Counted from the stretch's first letter, positions 1-9,026 are shown. The stretch is 45,692 bases of DNA from an uncultured Bacteroidales bacterium (GCA_905233345.1 CAJODQ010000031.1:1-45692); one strand, 5' to 3'. Made by a program: numbers and translations. Notes: generated by a model from the sequence alone, not told the origin.

Positions 1-1
1 C

Positions 2-847
2 TGGTCAAAGTACAACGGTTTCGTCATCGTTGACGGTGCATGGAAGTATGACGCCGCCCTTGACTCGGTTACCTTTATTCCGGGCAAGCAGCAGAAGCGA
101 GACAATGTACAGGATTCTGTACAAAAAAAGCTGAGCACCGCTGAACAGAACGACTACCAATGGCGCGCGGTGCATTATACGGGCGGCAGCATCGACATGT
201 ACAACATCCATATTTCCGTGCTTCCGGCCGATTTCAAGTTCGTCATCGGCGATCCGCGCGTCTCGGAAATTGACAATCTGGGCTATCATTTCTATCCGGG
301 GACGAACGACAAGCATCTGACCCAGCGGCTCGACGATTTCTCCTATGCGCCTGCCATGTACGGCGCTGGAAGCCGGAAGCTCGTGTACTATTACCCGACG
401 GAAGCGTCCGAACGGACCCGGAATATGCTGGCGCCCAGTTACCGCGTCTGTTCCAAGTTCGGCGGCGTCGAGTTTGGCAAGGTTACCCTCGAATATGCCC
501 GCTATCGCTGTGCCGCGTACCAGGAAGACGGTTTCCCGGCCGGCCGCTGGCGGGTCCCGACCCAGGCCGAAGTGAGCTTTATCGCCCAGCTGTCGGCCAA
601 TGGCACTTTCGATGTTCTCTTCAATCTTAACCAGATCTATTGGTCGGCCAATAGTGCCGTTCAGGTTAAAGAGAATGGAGTCGTTACAGCGGTACCAGAC
701 GGAAAGGCCTTGCTCCGCTGTGTCTACGACACTTGGTATTGGGGTGAAGACCAGAGTGAGTATGAAGCTTGGCGCAAGAGGTACGATCCAGTTGTTCCTG
801 GAGAGTTCCCGCATGATGTTTTTGTTTGGGGAGATCGTCCGCGATGA
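2..847 (+). CDS. C-terminal part of a fimbrial-type surface protein (5' end outside window)
   Basis: The frame is open from the first base, so the gene begins upstream of the window. About 281 residues are visible. The C-terminal 130 residues resemble the Fib_succ_major/sulfatase-modifying-like fold found at the end of many Bacteroidales surface proteins: a W-R-V-P-T-x-A-E motif, then Y-W-S-A-N, and an almost terminal L-R-C-V-Y-D-T-W-Y-W-G. That ending is common in proteins of Bacteroidales fimbrial (Mfa/Fim) clusters. The stop codon TGA (845-847) overlaps the ATG of the next gene (844), so the two are probably translated together as parts of one surface structure. The family is inferred from motifs only; the signal peptide and N-terminal domains cannot be seen. 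Confidence 0.7.
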   Translation, partial: WSKYNGFVIVDGAWKYDAALDSVTFIPGKQQKRDNVQDSVQKKLSTAEQNDYQWRAVHYTGGSIDMYNIHISVLPADFKFVIGDPRVSEIDNLGYHFYPGTNDKHLTQRLDDFSYAPAMYGAGSRKLVYYYPTEASERTRNMLAPSYRVCSKFGGVEFGKVTLEYARYRCAAYQEDGFPAGRWRVPTQAEVSFIAQLSANGTFDVLFNLNQIYWSANSAVQVKENGVVTAVPDGKALLRCVYDTWYWGEDQSEYEAWRKRYDPVVPGEFPHDVFVWGDRPR

Positions 848-3800
848 TGAAGATGATGAAAAAGATAGGATATTGGCTGTTGCTGCTCTTGCTTGTGTTG
901 AGCTGTGTTCCAGAGCTTCCGGTACAGCCGGTTCCGGTCGATGAGGTCTATCCGGAAGGGGCCAAGGCGACGGTTCACTTCTCCGTATCAGGCGGCTGCT
1001 TGATGCCGGCCACCAAGGCATTGGGAGAAAAGCCGGAGTTGGATTCCTTGTACCTGGCCGTGTTCGGTAGTTCGGGTTATCTGAAGGAATATGTGAAGGC
1101 AACGATAGAGCGCAAGCCTACCTATGTCGGCGCCGACACAATCATGGAATTCAGTGCCACGCTGACGCTCTCCGACAAGGAACGCAGCGTCCATTTCATC
1201 GGCAACGGTCCTTCGACCCTGGACTTCGGCTATGACACGGAGATCCTTCCCCAGTTGCTGTCCGCCGGCGGCGGGCAGGCGTTCTGGCAGATGAAGAAAA
1301 ATGTCCTCATCGAGGGCGACAAGCAGCAGGACGGTTCCTATCGGCCGACAGACGCGACCAATGCGCAGTTTGCCAATATTCCCTTGATTCGGAATTTTTC
1401 GAAGATCGTGCTGGAGAATCAGGAGGGTTCCAATTTCACGCCCGACTCTTTCGCTGTCTTCAGCGTTCCGGCCAAGGGTTCCGTGGTGCCCTTCCATGAC
1501 GGCAAGTTTGTCGAGAATTATCAGGATTTCGGCTTTTCTGAGTTGATCGCACAGTATCCGGGGAACCTGCCGGACTCCACGGATTTCATGTGGGATGCAG
1601 GTGGTTGGGATACCCTCCGCGTGGAGAAAGACCAGGCCGTCTATCTGTATGAGCGGCCCGCTCCGGCCGTGCAGTCCACGCAGTTCCCGCCTACGTATGT
1701 GATTGTTCACGGTGTCTACTATAATCCTGATGACCAGAATGCGGAGCACAACAACAAGCCGTATTACTACAAGATAGACCTGATGCAGGATGGCGAGTAC
1801 TATCCGATTCTCCGCAATTTCAAATACAAGATCAGGATCAACAAGATTTTGTCCATCGGGCATACGACGGCACAGGCGGCGGCTGCCTCCGCCGGCAGCG
1901 CCGATGTGTCGGCCGACATCACGACCAGCCACCTCAGCGACATTTCCGACGGCGAGGCACGCCTGGTGGTCCAACCTTGGATGTCCCAGACTTTCAACAA
2001 GCGGCAGGTCAACAACAACCTGCTGCATGTCAAGTTCTTCAGCCATGCCTTGAGCGGCGATCCGGAGATGTCGTTCGATGCCGTCCAATGTGAGATACAG
2101 CATGTCGACGGGCAGGAGGATATCATTGAGAGCGCCAGCATCGGTTATCCCGTGCAGGCTTCCGGCACGGAGAAGGGCTGGCGTACGGTGACGTTTACGA
2201 CCGTAGAGCCCGGCGCCCCGGGCACGGCGCCCCGGACTCAGGCGCTCCGCATCAAAGGTACCTACAAGACCGCCAATAATGAAACACGGACGCTGTACCG
2301 CGACGTACTCATCACCCTGCAGCCGCTGCAGCAGTTCCAGTTGATTGTGGAGAGTCCTGACGACACGGGTACGGGAGTTCCCCGCGATACGGCACAGGCC
2401 GTCCAGTTGAAAATCGGGATTCCGACCGGTCTGGCGCAGTCGATGTTCCCGCTCAATCTCACCATCGAGCCGGAAGACATGTCCCTTACCCCCGATAACC
2501 AGGTCTCCAACAACAATCTTCCGGTGTCGGCCGGCACCTCGATCTCCGATCATGCCGATTATGCCGGCAAGCGGGCCTTCCAGTTTATCCTGACGCTGAC
2601 CTACGATGAATACCTGGCGCTGCCGCAGTCGCTGGACCTGGACGGAGAGCCTATCCGCACGGTGACGTGCCATTTCAAGACGACCCGCAAAGACAATGCG
2701 ACGACCATCTGGGTGGCCAACGATTACTTCAGCAAGGCCCGGGTCGCTTACGCGAACGAACCCGCAGCCCAGCGCCGTTTCTTCTATGTGGAGGCACGGA
2801 AAGACAACATCAACAAGGCTGTCGTCAAGTTGTCTTACAGTACGGGCAAAATTGAATACCAAAAGAACAGTGACGGTTGGTCAAGCTATACCTCGAATTC
2901 CGAGCTCCGGCTGAAGCCTGGCGACCGGGTATACTTCCGGGGCAATATCAAGGATTGGAGCGGTGCCGGCAAGTTTTTGGTTGAGGACGGCTATGTCAAT
3001 GTGGGCGGCAACATCGCGTCGTTGTTCCGGGACAATTTTACCGAGGATGATCTGCCCGCGGAGGATGGGGGGGCTGACCAGACGGGCTGGAAATTCCAAT
3101 CCTTCTTCGAGGAAGAGCCCTACCTGGTGGATGCGTCCCAGTTGATCCTTCCGATGAGCACAATGGTGAGCAGTGGCTACAAGTCGATGTTCAAGGGCTG
3201 CACAAGATTGACTGCCGCGCCAGCCCTGCCTGCGACCACGCTGGCGGACAATTGCTATCAGTCGATGTTCGAGAATTGCATTGCATTGACTTCGGCGCCG
3301 GCCCTGCCCGCGACCGCCCTGGCGACATATTGCTACGAGTCGATGTTCCGGGGCTGCACGGCGCTTCAAACCGCGCCGTCGCTGCGGGCTGAGACCTTGG
3401 TCTCGAATTGCTACAAGAATATGTTCAATAGCTGCTCCAGCTTGAACGAGATTACCATGACCGCTCGCGGCACGAATATAAGCTCATATTTGACTGGTTG
3501 GGTGACCGGCGTTGCCCCGACGGGCGATTTCTACGCTTATGTGAACTCGACCCTGGCTGTAGGCAATAACGGTATCCCTACGGGCTGGGTCAATCGGAAA
3601 GATTTCTATGTCGAGGCTGTTGAGGCTGGAACCGTGAAGTTTGATGGCACTGGCTTGGAGTACTCCAAGAATTGGGAAGATTGGACCAGCGAAGGCATTA
3701 ACTCGATTTCTGTGGCAGCAGGCGATATCGTGCGCTTCAGAGGCGTCCGTAGCGGCGGTACGATTTCTTCCACCGGGAACTTCAATGTGGCAGGCAATAT

Positions 3801-5307
3801 CTTAAGCCTGGCCGCAGAGGATTACACGTCCGTGACGACGGGCTCCTTCGTGGGCATCTTCAAGGACGCTGAGAAACTGGTTTCCGCCGCTGATCTGGTC
3901 CTTCCGACCACCCTGCAGGCCAACTGCTTCAAGGCAATGTTCTCCGGCTGTACGTCCCTGACGACGCCTCCGACCCTATCCGCCACGACCCTCGCCGCGA
4001 ACTGCTATGAGGCAATGTTCCAGAACTGCACATCCCTGACATCTTCTCCGACCCTTCCGGCCGAAACCCTGGTGGACAATTGCTATAAGCAGATGTTTTC
4101 GGGTTGTACGAAGTTGAATTATGTGGTCTTGTCCGCAACTGGAAATATTACAGCTAATAATTACACTGACAATTGGCTTGAGAATGTAGCCGGCAGCGGT
4201 TTCATGCTCAAATCCAGAGACCTGGTCCTGAGTATTGGCGACAACAGCGGTGTCCCTACCGGCTGGAACCCGGAGGCTCCGTTCTTCATTGAAGCCAAAG
4301 CGGCGACTTGTAAAGTAAAGATTAACAAAGTTGATGTGCGATATAACATAGACGGCTCCGGCTGGAATGATTACACCCAGAATGATGAAGTTTCTCTTTC
4401 TCAGGGACAGAAGATGTTTATACAGGCAACTATCAACGACTGGTCCGACAAACCCGTGACCGTCACAGGTAATTTCGCTATCGGCGGCTGCCTCGCTTCC
4501 CTGGTCAAGGGTAACTATACCACTACCGACGAGGCTATTGGTGCGACAGACTGGAAATTCACGGAGTTCATGTCTGGTAAGACGAATCTGGTGGACGCCT
4601 CTTACCTTGATTTGCCGATGCTGACGGTCGGGAATTACGGGTATAAAAACTTCTTCAACGGTTGTTCGAATCTTGTTACACCTCCCGCATCATTGCCTGC
4701 TACTAAGCTGGGGCAGGAAGCTTATAGTCAGATGTTTTATGGTTGCTCCAAGCTCGCGTCAATTCCTTCTTTCCCTTCAACTTCCGTGACCTGGAGCGGC
4801 AAGGATGTCTGTGTAAAGATGTTCTTCAGATGCAATGCTCTAACTACGCTTACCGGTCAGTTGTTCAGTGGTACAATGACCATGGGACAAGGGTGTTTTA
4901 TGGATATGTTCTCCGAATGCGCCAACCTTGCCACTGTTCCTAGTGACTATTTGCCGGCCACCACTTTGGCAGTAGACTGCTATCGAGGTATGTTCCAGTC
5001 GACAGCTCTTACCCGTGCACCGGATTTGTTGGTTGAGGATATTGCCGACTGCGGCAATTGCTATCGATACATGTTCTACAATTGTGCGAATCTGACGTAT
5101 ATTAAATGTTTGGCTAGAAACCCTTGGCCCACTCCCAATCCCGTTCCAAACACGAGCGCTCCTTATACGCAGAATTGGGTTCAAAAAGTTACTAAAAACG
5201 ACCAAAATCGCATTTTCGTACGGAACGATGAAATGATTACAGACTGGCCGACCTCCGATCACGGTATTCCTTCCGGTTGGACGGTAAAAAAAGCGAGTGA
5301 AGAGTAA
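844..5307 (+). CDS. Large surface lipoprotein adhesin: DUF4906-like region plus three BspA-like leucine-rich modules
   Basis: I start at ATG 844, which overlaps the upstream stop; upstream ATG 826 is in frame but lies inside the previous gene. The protein has 1487 residues. A lipoprotein signal (M-K-K start, leucine-rich core, L-V-L-S-C lipobox) predicts lipid anchoring and probable outer-membrane display. Residues about 60-600 look like the DUF4906-type region of Bacteroidales fimbrial tip proteins. From about residue 643 there are three modules (about 643-918, 919-1144, 1145-1487). Each opens with a F-Y/F-V/I-E-A beta-rich domain and continues with about 24-residue repeats of the type C-Y-x-x-M-F-x-x-C-x-x-L with P-A-T-T-L, a BspA-like leucine-rich pattern. 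Each ends near G-I/V-P-T/S-G-W. Likely role: attachment to host, partner cell or matrix. The ligand is unknown. Confidence 0.8.
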   Translation: MMKMMKKIGYWLLLLLLVLSCVPELPVQPVPVDEVYPEGAKATVHFSVSGGCLMPATKALGEKPELDSLYLAVFGSSGYLKEYVKATIERKPTYVGADTIMEFSATLTLSDKERSVHFIGNGPSTLDFGYDTEILPQLLSAGGGQAFWQMKKNVLIEGDKQQDGSYRPTDATNAQFANIPLIRNFSKIVLENQEGSNFTPDSFAVFSVPAKGSVVPFHDGKFVENYQDFGFSELIAQYPGNLPDSTDFMWDAGGWDTLRVEKDQAVYLYERPAPAVQSTQFPPTYVIVHGVYYNPDDQNAEHNNKPYYYKIDLMQDGEYYPILRNFKYKIRINKILSIGHTTAQAAAASAGSADVSADITTSHLSDISDGEARLVVQPWMSQTFNKRQVNNNLLHVKFFSHALSGDPEMSFDAVQCEIQHVDGQEDIIESASIGYPVQASGTEKGWRTVTFTTVEPGAPGTAPRTQALRIKGTYKTANNETRTLYRDVLITLQPLQQFQLIVESPDDTGTGVPRDTAQAVQLKIGIPTGLAQSMFPLNLTIEPEDMSLTPDNQVSNNNLPVSAGTSISDHADYAGKRAFQFILTLTYDEYLALPQSLDLDGEPIRTVTCHFKTTRKDNATTIWVANDYFSKARVAYANEPAAQRRFFYVEARKDNINKAVVKLSYSTGKIEYQKNSDGWSSYTSNSELRLKPGDRVYFRGNIKDWSGAGKFLVEDGYVNVGGNIASLFRDNFTEDDLPAEDGGADQTGWKFQSFFEEEPYLVDASQLILPMSTMVSSGYKSMFKGCTRLTAAPALPATTLADNCYQSMFENCIALTSAPALPATALATYCYESMFRGCTALQTAPSLRAETLVSNCYKNMFNSCSSLNEITMTARGTNISSYLTGWVTGVAPTGDFYAYVNSTLAVGNNGIPTGWVNRKDFYVEAVEAGTVKFDGTGLEYSKNWEDWTSEGINSISVAAGDIVRFRGVRSGGTISSTGNFNVAGNILSLAAEDYTSVTTGSFVGIFKDAEKLVSAADLVLPTTLQANCFKAMFSGCTSLTTPPTLSATTLAANCYEAMFQNCTSLTSSPTLPAETLVDNCYKQMFSGCTKLNYVVLSATGNITANNYTDNWLENVAGSGFMLKSRDLVLSIGDNSGVPTGWNPEAPFFIEAKAATCKVKINKVDVRYNIDGSGWNDYTQNDEVSLSQGQKMFIQATINDWSDKPVTVTGNFAIGGCLASLVKGNYTTTDEAIGATDWKFTEFMSGKTNLVDASYLDLPMLTVGNYGYKNFFNGCSNLVTPPASLPATKLGQEAYSQMFYGCSKLASIPSFPSTSVTWSGKDVCVKMFFRCNALTTLTGQLFSGTMTMGQGCFMDMFSECANLATVPSDYLPATTLAVDCYRGMFQSTALTRAPDLLVEDIADCGNCYRYMFYNCANLTYIKCLARNPWPTPNPVPNTSAPYTQNWVQKVTKNDQNRIFVRNDEMITDWPTSDHGIPSGWTVKKASEE

Positions 5308-5370
5308 TCCCTCATTCTCTTTAAAGCGTAAGTCGCTTTCGCCAATATAATTTGATTTCATTTTCCTTCC

Positions 5371-5406
5371 GCGACACAGACAGTTCATCCATCTTGTCTG
5401 TGTCGC
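5371..5406. repeat. Dispersed intergenic palindrome, copy A
   Basis: A perfect 11-bp inverted repeat: GCGACACAGAC at 5371-5381 and its complement at 5396-5406, with a 14-base loop. It is preceded by an AT-rich stretch containing ATTTCATTTTCC. The same arms, loop length and flank recur at 35661-35696, and a near copy lies at 37935-37974. It follows the adhesin gene but lacks the immediate U-run of an intrinsic terminator, so I call it a REP-like dispersed repeat. Confidence 0.85.
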
Positions 5407-5444
5407 CACTGGTTTTTTGCCCGAAACGGCCCAAAATGTTGACT

Positions 5445-5476
5445 GACACAGACGAAGCGGCGCCTTCATCTGTGTC
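5445..5476. repeat. Dispersed intergenic palindrome, copy B (variant)
   Basis: GACACAGACGAAG (5445-5457) pairs with 5464-5476 over 13 positions with one mismatch and a 6-base loop (CGGCGC). The outer arm is the same GACACAGA sequence as in copies A, C and D, but the inner arm and loop differ. It sits only 38 bases after copy A, so the two form a tandem pair between the adhesin gene and the candidate RNA gene. Confidence 0.75.
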
Positions 5477-5499
5477 GCGGAGGGTTTAGCGGCGCACTG

Positions 5500-5519
5500 G
5501 CGAAAAATTGCTTTTTCGC
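5500..5519 (+). terminator. Possible weak terminator or promoter-proximal hairpin
   Basis: GCGAAAAA (5500-5507) pairs with TTTTTCGC (5512-5519) across a TTGC loop and is followed by a G/T-rich stretch. It could end the adhesin transcript. It also abuts the candidate promoter of the downstream RNA gene, so it might instead act in regulation. Confidence 0.35.
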
Positions 5520-5520
5520 G

Positions 5521-5551
5521 TTTGGTTTTTTGAAAATAGTGTTTATATTTG
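5521..5551 (+). promoter_or_regulatory. Bacteroidota-type promoter of candidate ncRNA
   Basis: A -7 box TATATTTG at 5544-5551 matches the Bacteroidota consensus TAnnTTTG exactly. A TTTGG at 5521-5525 lies 18 bases upstream, where the -33 element is expected. No protein-coding start follows at a sensible distance; what follows is a stretch rich in hairpins that ends in a terminator. Confidence 0.65.
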
Positions 5552-5555
5552 TCGT

Positions 5556-5908
5556 GTAAATGTGGGTCAAGCGAGTTCTTGACCAATCGGTAAGAGAAAG
5601 AGCACTGGAACCTGAGGCGAAGGTGCTCTTTATTGATTAGTCGGGTAGGTACTTGAAGGGATCCTTTCTTTCGTTTTCATCTTACCGATATACATTTATT
5701 TATGGACGTTAAGATAACGATCTGCTTCTGCGTACTGGGTAGTACGTATGGCAACCCCGTATTCGTCCGCGCCTACTGGCGTAGGCGAAACGGCCGCAAG
5801 GAGTTCGTTCGATCTCATTGGCGACACCGCCGATGAGCTTGAGCGACTGAGATGACATGCTGCACGAAGCCCGGCTGGAGCCGTCTTTGTAAAAAGGCGG
5901 CTCTTTTT
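5556..5908 (+). ncRNA. Candidate structured non-coding RNA, about 350 nt, unassigned family
   Basis: This stretch runs from a consensus promoter to a clear terminator without a plausible ORF. It holds several strong helices: GGTCAAG/CTTGACC (5565-5584); an outer helix 5586-5595 with 5680-5689 (10 of 10 pairs) enclosing AAGAGCAC/GTGCTCTT (5598-5630); GCGTACT/AGTACGT with a GGGT loop (5730-5747); CGCCTAC/GTAGGCG with a TGGC loop (5770-5787); and a 10-bp helix 5814-5823 with 5828-5837. I found no tmRNA ends or tag ORF, no RNase P conserved core and no SRP motif. A lineage-specific regulator such as a 6S-like RNA is possible but unproven. The 5' end is estimated from the promoter. Confidence 0.6.
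5878..5908 (+). terminator. Intrinsic terminator of the candidate ncRNA
   Basis: GAGCCGTCTTT (5878-5888) pairs with 5893-5903 over 11 positions (one G-U) around a GTAA tetraloop and is followed by TTTTT. It is one of the best terminators in the window and sets the 3' end of the candidate RNA. Confidence 0.85.
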
Positions 5909-5952
5909 ATGAGATACTGGTTCTATTCCGGCCTGGCGGTCAGCCCGAGGCG

Positions 5953-6077
5953 TAGTTTTCTCCCGTCCAGAATGGGCGCGGGATAGAGAGGGTCCCGCGC
6001 CATTTCCGGCCGGGGAAAACTACTCGCACCTTTCGGAAATATGGGGTAGGTCTTGGCCAATCCATTCGACCTACCCC
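5953..6077. repeat. Block of long hairpins upstream of the guaB promoter
   Basis: Two large palindromes lie side by side. First, TAGTTTTCTCCCG (5953-5965) pairs with 6011-6022 (one bulge) and encloses a second helix, 5971-5983 with 5993-6004 (one bulged G). Then GGGGTAGGTC (6043-6052) pairs perfectly with 6068-6077 over 10 bp, with a loop that itself contains the palindrome TTGGCCAA. The block ends before the guaB -7 box, so it is not in the guaB leader. No coding potential is visible. It could be a small mobile element remnant or a second structured RNA. Confidence 0.55.
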
Positions 6078-6118
6078 AAAACAGGAAGGGACCTGTCCCA
6101 AGATGACGGAAAAATACG

Positions 6119-6126
6119 TATATTTG
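6119..6126 (+). promoter_or_regulatory. guaB promoter -7 box
   Basis: TATATTTG fits TAnnTTTG exactly. Transcription should start near 6130, giving a leader of roughly 20 bases before ATG 6153. Confidence 0.7.
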
Positions 6127-6152
6127 CCAAAATATACCTGTTTCTGCGCTTT

Positions 6153-7619
6153 ATGAACACCGACAAGATCATCATGGAGGGACTGACGTACGACGACGTG
6201 CTGCTCATTCCTGCCCGTAGCGAAGTCCTTCCCCGCGAAGTGGACATCCAGACCCGCTTTACCCGCGACATCGCGATCCAGGTGCCGATTGTCTCGGCCG
6301 CCATGGATACCGTGACCGACGCGAACCTGGCCATCGCCATCGCCCGCGAGGGCGGCATCGGCGTGATCCACAAGAACATGCCCATCGAAATGCAGATGGA
6401 GCACGTGCGCAAGGTGAAGCGCGCCGAAAACGGCATGATCTACGATCCGGTGACCATCGACGTCGATGCGACCGTGGGCGACGCCCTGCGGCTGATGGCG
6501 CAGAACCACATCGGCGGCATTCCGGTGGTCGACGGCGGCCGTCGCCTGATCGGCATCGTCACCAACCGTGACCTCCGCTTCCAGGACAATCCCGACACCC
6601 CGATCAAGACCGTGATGACCTGCGAGCGCCTGATTACCGTGGGCCCTTCGACCACGATCCCCGAAGCGACGGAAGTGCTGCGCAAGCACCGCATCGAGAA
6701 ACTCCCCGTGGTCGACGCCGACGGACGCCTCGCCGGCCTGATCACCTACCGCGACATCACAAAAATCAAAGATAACCCGAAGGCCAGCAAGGATAGCCTC
6801 GGCCGGCTCCGCGTTGCGGCCGCCGTGGGCGTAAACTCCCACAGCCTCGAAGACGTGGAGCGCCTGGTCAGCGTCCACACCGACGCCGTTGTCATCGATA
6901 CCGCGCACGGCCACTCCCTGGGCGTGCTCAAGACCATCAAGCGCATCCGCGAAGCCTTCCCCGACCTGCAGATCGTGGCCGGCAACATCGCTACCGGCGA
7001 AGCCGCCCTCGCCCTGAAGGACTGCGGCGTGGACGCCGTGAAAGTGGGCATCGGCCCCGGTTCCATCTGCACCACGCGCATCATCGCCGGCATCGGCGTG
7101 CCGCAGCTCACCGCCGTGATGAACACCTCGGCGGCCCTCAAGGGCAGCGGCATCCCCGTGATCGCCGACGGTGGCATCCGCTACTCCGGCGACATCGTCA
7201 AGGCCCTGGCGGCCGGCGCCAGCACCATCATGGCCGGCTCGCTCTTCGCCGGCGTGGAGGAAGCTCCCGGCGAGGCCATCATCCTCAACGGCCGCAAGTT
7301 CAAGTCCTACCGCGGCATGGGCTCGCTCGAAGCCATGCAGAAAGGCTCGAAGGACCGCTACTTCCAGGATATGGAAGAAGACATCAAGAAACTCGTGCCT
7401 GAGGGCATCGTGGCCCAGGTGCCGTACAAGGGAACCCTCGGCGAGGTCATCTACCAGCTGGTGGGCGGCCTGCGCGCCGGCATGGGCTACTGTGGCGCGA
7501 AAGACCTGGCCGCGCTGCGCGAAGCCAAGTTCGTAAAAATCACTGCCGCCGGCATGGTGGAGAGCCATCCGCACGACGTGACCATCACGCGTGAGGCGCC
7601 GAACTACTCCACGCGCTGA
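6153..7619 (+). CDS. guaB: Inosine-5'-monophosphate dehydrogenase
   Basis: Converts IMP to XMP with NAD+, the committed step of GMP synthesis, in the cytoplasm. The 488-residue length is normal for the bacterial enzyme. The N-terminus has the [10 protein letters not shown] motif. A CBS-domain pair occupies about residues 95-215. The catalytic loop G-P-G-S-I-C-T-T-R carries the active-site cysteine (Cys306). The flap motif G-M-G-S-L-E-A-M and the C-terminal Y-C-G-A motif are present. It has its own promoter (-7 box 6119-6126), and the SurA-like gene starts about 50 bases after its stop, so the next two genes may be transcribed with it. All key residues are intact. Confidence 0.97.
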   Translation: MNTDKIIMEGLTYDDVLLIPARSEVLPREVDIQTRFTRDIAIQVPIVSAAMDTVTDANLAIAIAREGGIGVIHKNMPIEMQMEHVRKVKRAENGMIYDPVTIDVDATVGDALRLMAQNHIGGIPVVDGGRRLIGIVTNRDLRFQDNPDTPIKTVMTCERLITVGPSTTIPEATEVLRKHRIEKLPVVDADGRLAGLITYRDITKIKDNPKASKDSLGRLRVAAAVGVNSHSLEDVERLVSVHTDAVVIDTAHGHSLGVLKTIKRIREAFPDLQIVAGNIATGEAALALKDCGVDAVKVGIGPGSICTTRIIAGIGVPQLTAVMNTSAALKGSGIPVIADGGIRYSGDIVKALAAGASTIMAGSLFAGVEEAPGEAIILNGRKFKSYRGMGSLEAMQKGSKDRYFQDMEEDIKKLVPEGIVAQVPYKGTLGEVIYQLVGGLRAGMGYCGAKDLAALREAKFVKITAAGMVESHPHDVTITREAPNYSTR

Positions 7620-7667
7620 GTTTTGGCGCGAGAGTTGCTCTATCGTTGACCCGTGAGAAAAAAGTTT

Positions 7668-9026
7668 ATGATGAAAAAGATACTTTGGGCCGTGACGGCC
7701 CTGATCCTGGCCCTGGCACCGGCCGCCGCCCAGCAATACGAAGGCGTGGTCGACAAGTCGGTGGCCCTGATCGGCAACGACATCATCATGCTCTCGGACA
7801 TCGAAGCCGAGGCCCAGATGATGCGTGCCCGCGGCCTGACGGTCGACAAGGCCGCCCGCTGCGAAATCTTCGAAAACTTCCTCGTCTCGAAACTCTTCCT
7901 GACCCAGGCCAAGTTAGACTCCCTGGTGGTCAACGACGCCCAGGTTTCGGCCAGCCTTGACCAGCGCGTCAATGAGATCATGTCGACACTGGGCGGCGAG
8001 CAGAAGACCGAGGAATATTTCGGCAAACCCCTGTACAAACTGCGCCAGGAGTGGCGGCAGACCCTGACCGACCAGTCGCTCATCCAGGAGATGCAGCGCA
8101 ACGTGGCTTCGAACACGCCGAAACTCACCCCGCGCGACATCAAACAATACTGCGAGGAGACCCCGGCGGAAGACCTGCCGATGGTCAGTACCAAATACCG
8201 CATCCGCCAGATCGGCATCTATCCCGACCGCGAAGCAGCGGAACTGGCCGTGAAGGAGCGCCTCGTGGGCCTGCGCGAGCGCATCGTCAACGGGGAGAAA
8301 TTCTCGACCCTGGCGCGCCTCTACTCGCAGGATCCCGGCAGTATGAACAAGGGCGGTGAGCTGGGCATGGCCTCGCGCGCCATCTTCTGGCCCGCTTTCT
8401 CCGACGCCGCCATGTCGCTCAAGGTGGGGCAGGTGTCGCAGGTGGTCGAGACCCCCGACGGTTTCCACATCATCCAGCTCATCGAGCGCGACGGAGACAT
8501 GTTCAACGCCCGCCACATCCTCATCAAGCCACAGTACACCTCGGAAGACCGGGAGCGCGCGTTCCACAAGCTCGACAGCATCCGCAACCTCGTGCTGGGT
8601 GACACCCTGAGCTTCTTCGACGCAGCCCGCAGCTTCTCCGAAGAGCGCCACAGCGCCACCAACGGTGGCCTGATGGCTGACGAATACACCGGTTCCTCGT
8701 ATTTCGAAAAGGACCAGCTCAAGCCCAACGACTACAACGTGTTGCGCAACATGAAGGAGGGTGACATCTCCGAGCCCTTCGAGTCGCTTGACAACGAAGG
8801 CCGTAACGGCAATACCATCTACAAGATCCTCTATCTGGAAAAGATCCTGCCCGCCCACGTGGCCAACTATCAGGAAGACTACGCCATCCTGATTGACGAG
8901 GTCAACAACAAGAACGCGATGAAGGCCATCGAAGACTTCATCGTCGAGAAACAGAAATCGACCTATATCGTCATCGATCCGCTCTTCCAGGGCTGCGATT
9001 TCCAACGCAAAGGCTGGGTCAAATAG
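7668..9026 (+). CDS. Periplasmic peptidyl-prolyl isomerase, SurA-like (two PpiC domains)
   Basis: Start taken at ATG 7668 because M-M-K-K then leads straight into a hydrophobic signal peptide ending A-P-A-A-A-Q; a GTG at 7653 is an alternative. About 452 residues. After an N-terminal chaperone region with S-D-I-E-A-E, two rotamase (PpiC) domains follow. The first is around residues 175-285, with G-G-E-L-G and F-x-D-A-A-M-S-L-x-V-G-Q-V-S; the second starts near R-H-I-L-I at about 285. The order matches SurA, which helps outer-membrane proteins fold in the periplasm. It lies directly before the OstA-like gene (3-base gap), which supports a role in outer-membrane biogenesis. Exact orthology to E. 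coli SurA is not claimed. Confidence 0.85.
   Translation: MMKKILWAVTALILALAPAAAQQYEGVVDKSVALIGNDIIMLSDIEAEAQMMRARGLTVDKAARCEIFENFLVSKLFLTQAKLDSLVVNDAQVSASLDQRVNEIMSTLGGEQKTEEYFGKPLYKLRQEWRQTLTDQSLIQEMQRNVASNTPKLTPRDIKQYCEETPAEDLPMVSTKYRIRQIGIYPDREAAELAVKERLVGLRERIVNGEKFSTLARLYSQDPGSMNKGGELGMASRAIFWPAFSDAAMSLKVGQVSQVVETPDGFHIIQLIERDGDMFNARHILIKPQYTSEDRERAFHKLDSIRNLVLGDTLSFFDAARSFSEERHSATNGGLMADEYTGSSYFEKDQLKPNDYNVLRNMKEGDISEPFESLDNEGRNGNTIYKILYLEKILPAHVANYQEDYAILIDEVNNKNAMKAIEDFIVEKQKSTYIVIDPLFQGCDFQRKGWVK

Noticed and set aside
3180-5100. CRISPR-like array in the adhesin gene
   Set aside because: The regular repeats are codons of leucine-rich protein repeats, diverged and in one open frame; no identical direct repeats with unique spacers and no cas genes.
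5371-5406. Copy A as an ordinary terminator of the adhesin gene
   Set aside because: No U-run follows the stem, and the same hairpin occurs in either orientation relative to neighbouring genes.
5556-5908. tmRNA or RNase P RNA
   Set aside because: No tmRNA-like paired ends with a tag-peptide ORF, and none of the conserved RNase P core sequences are present.
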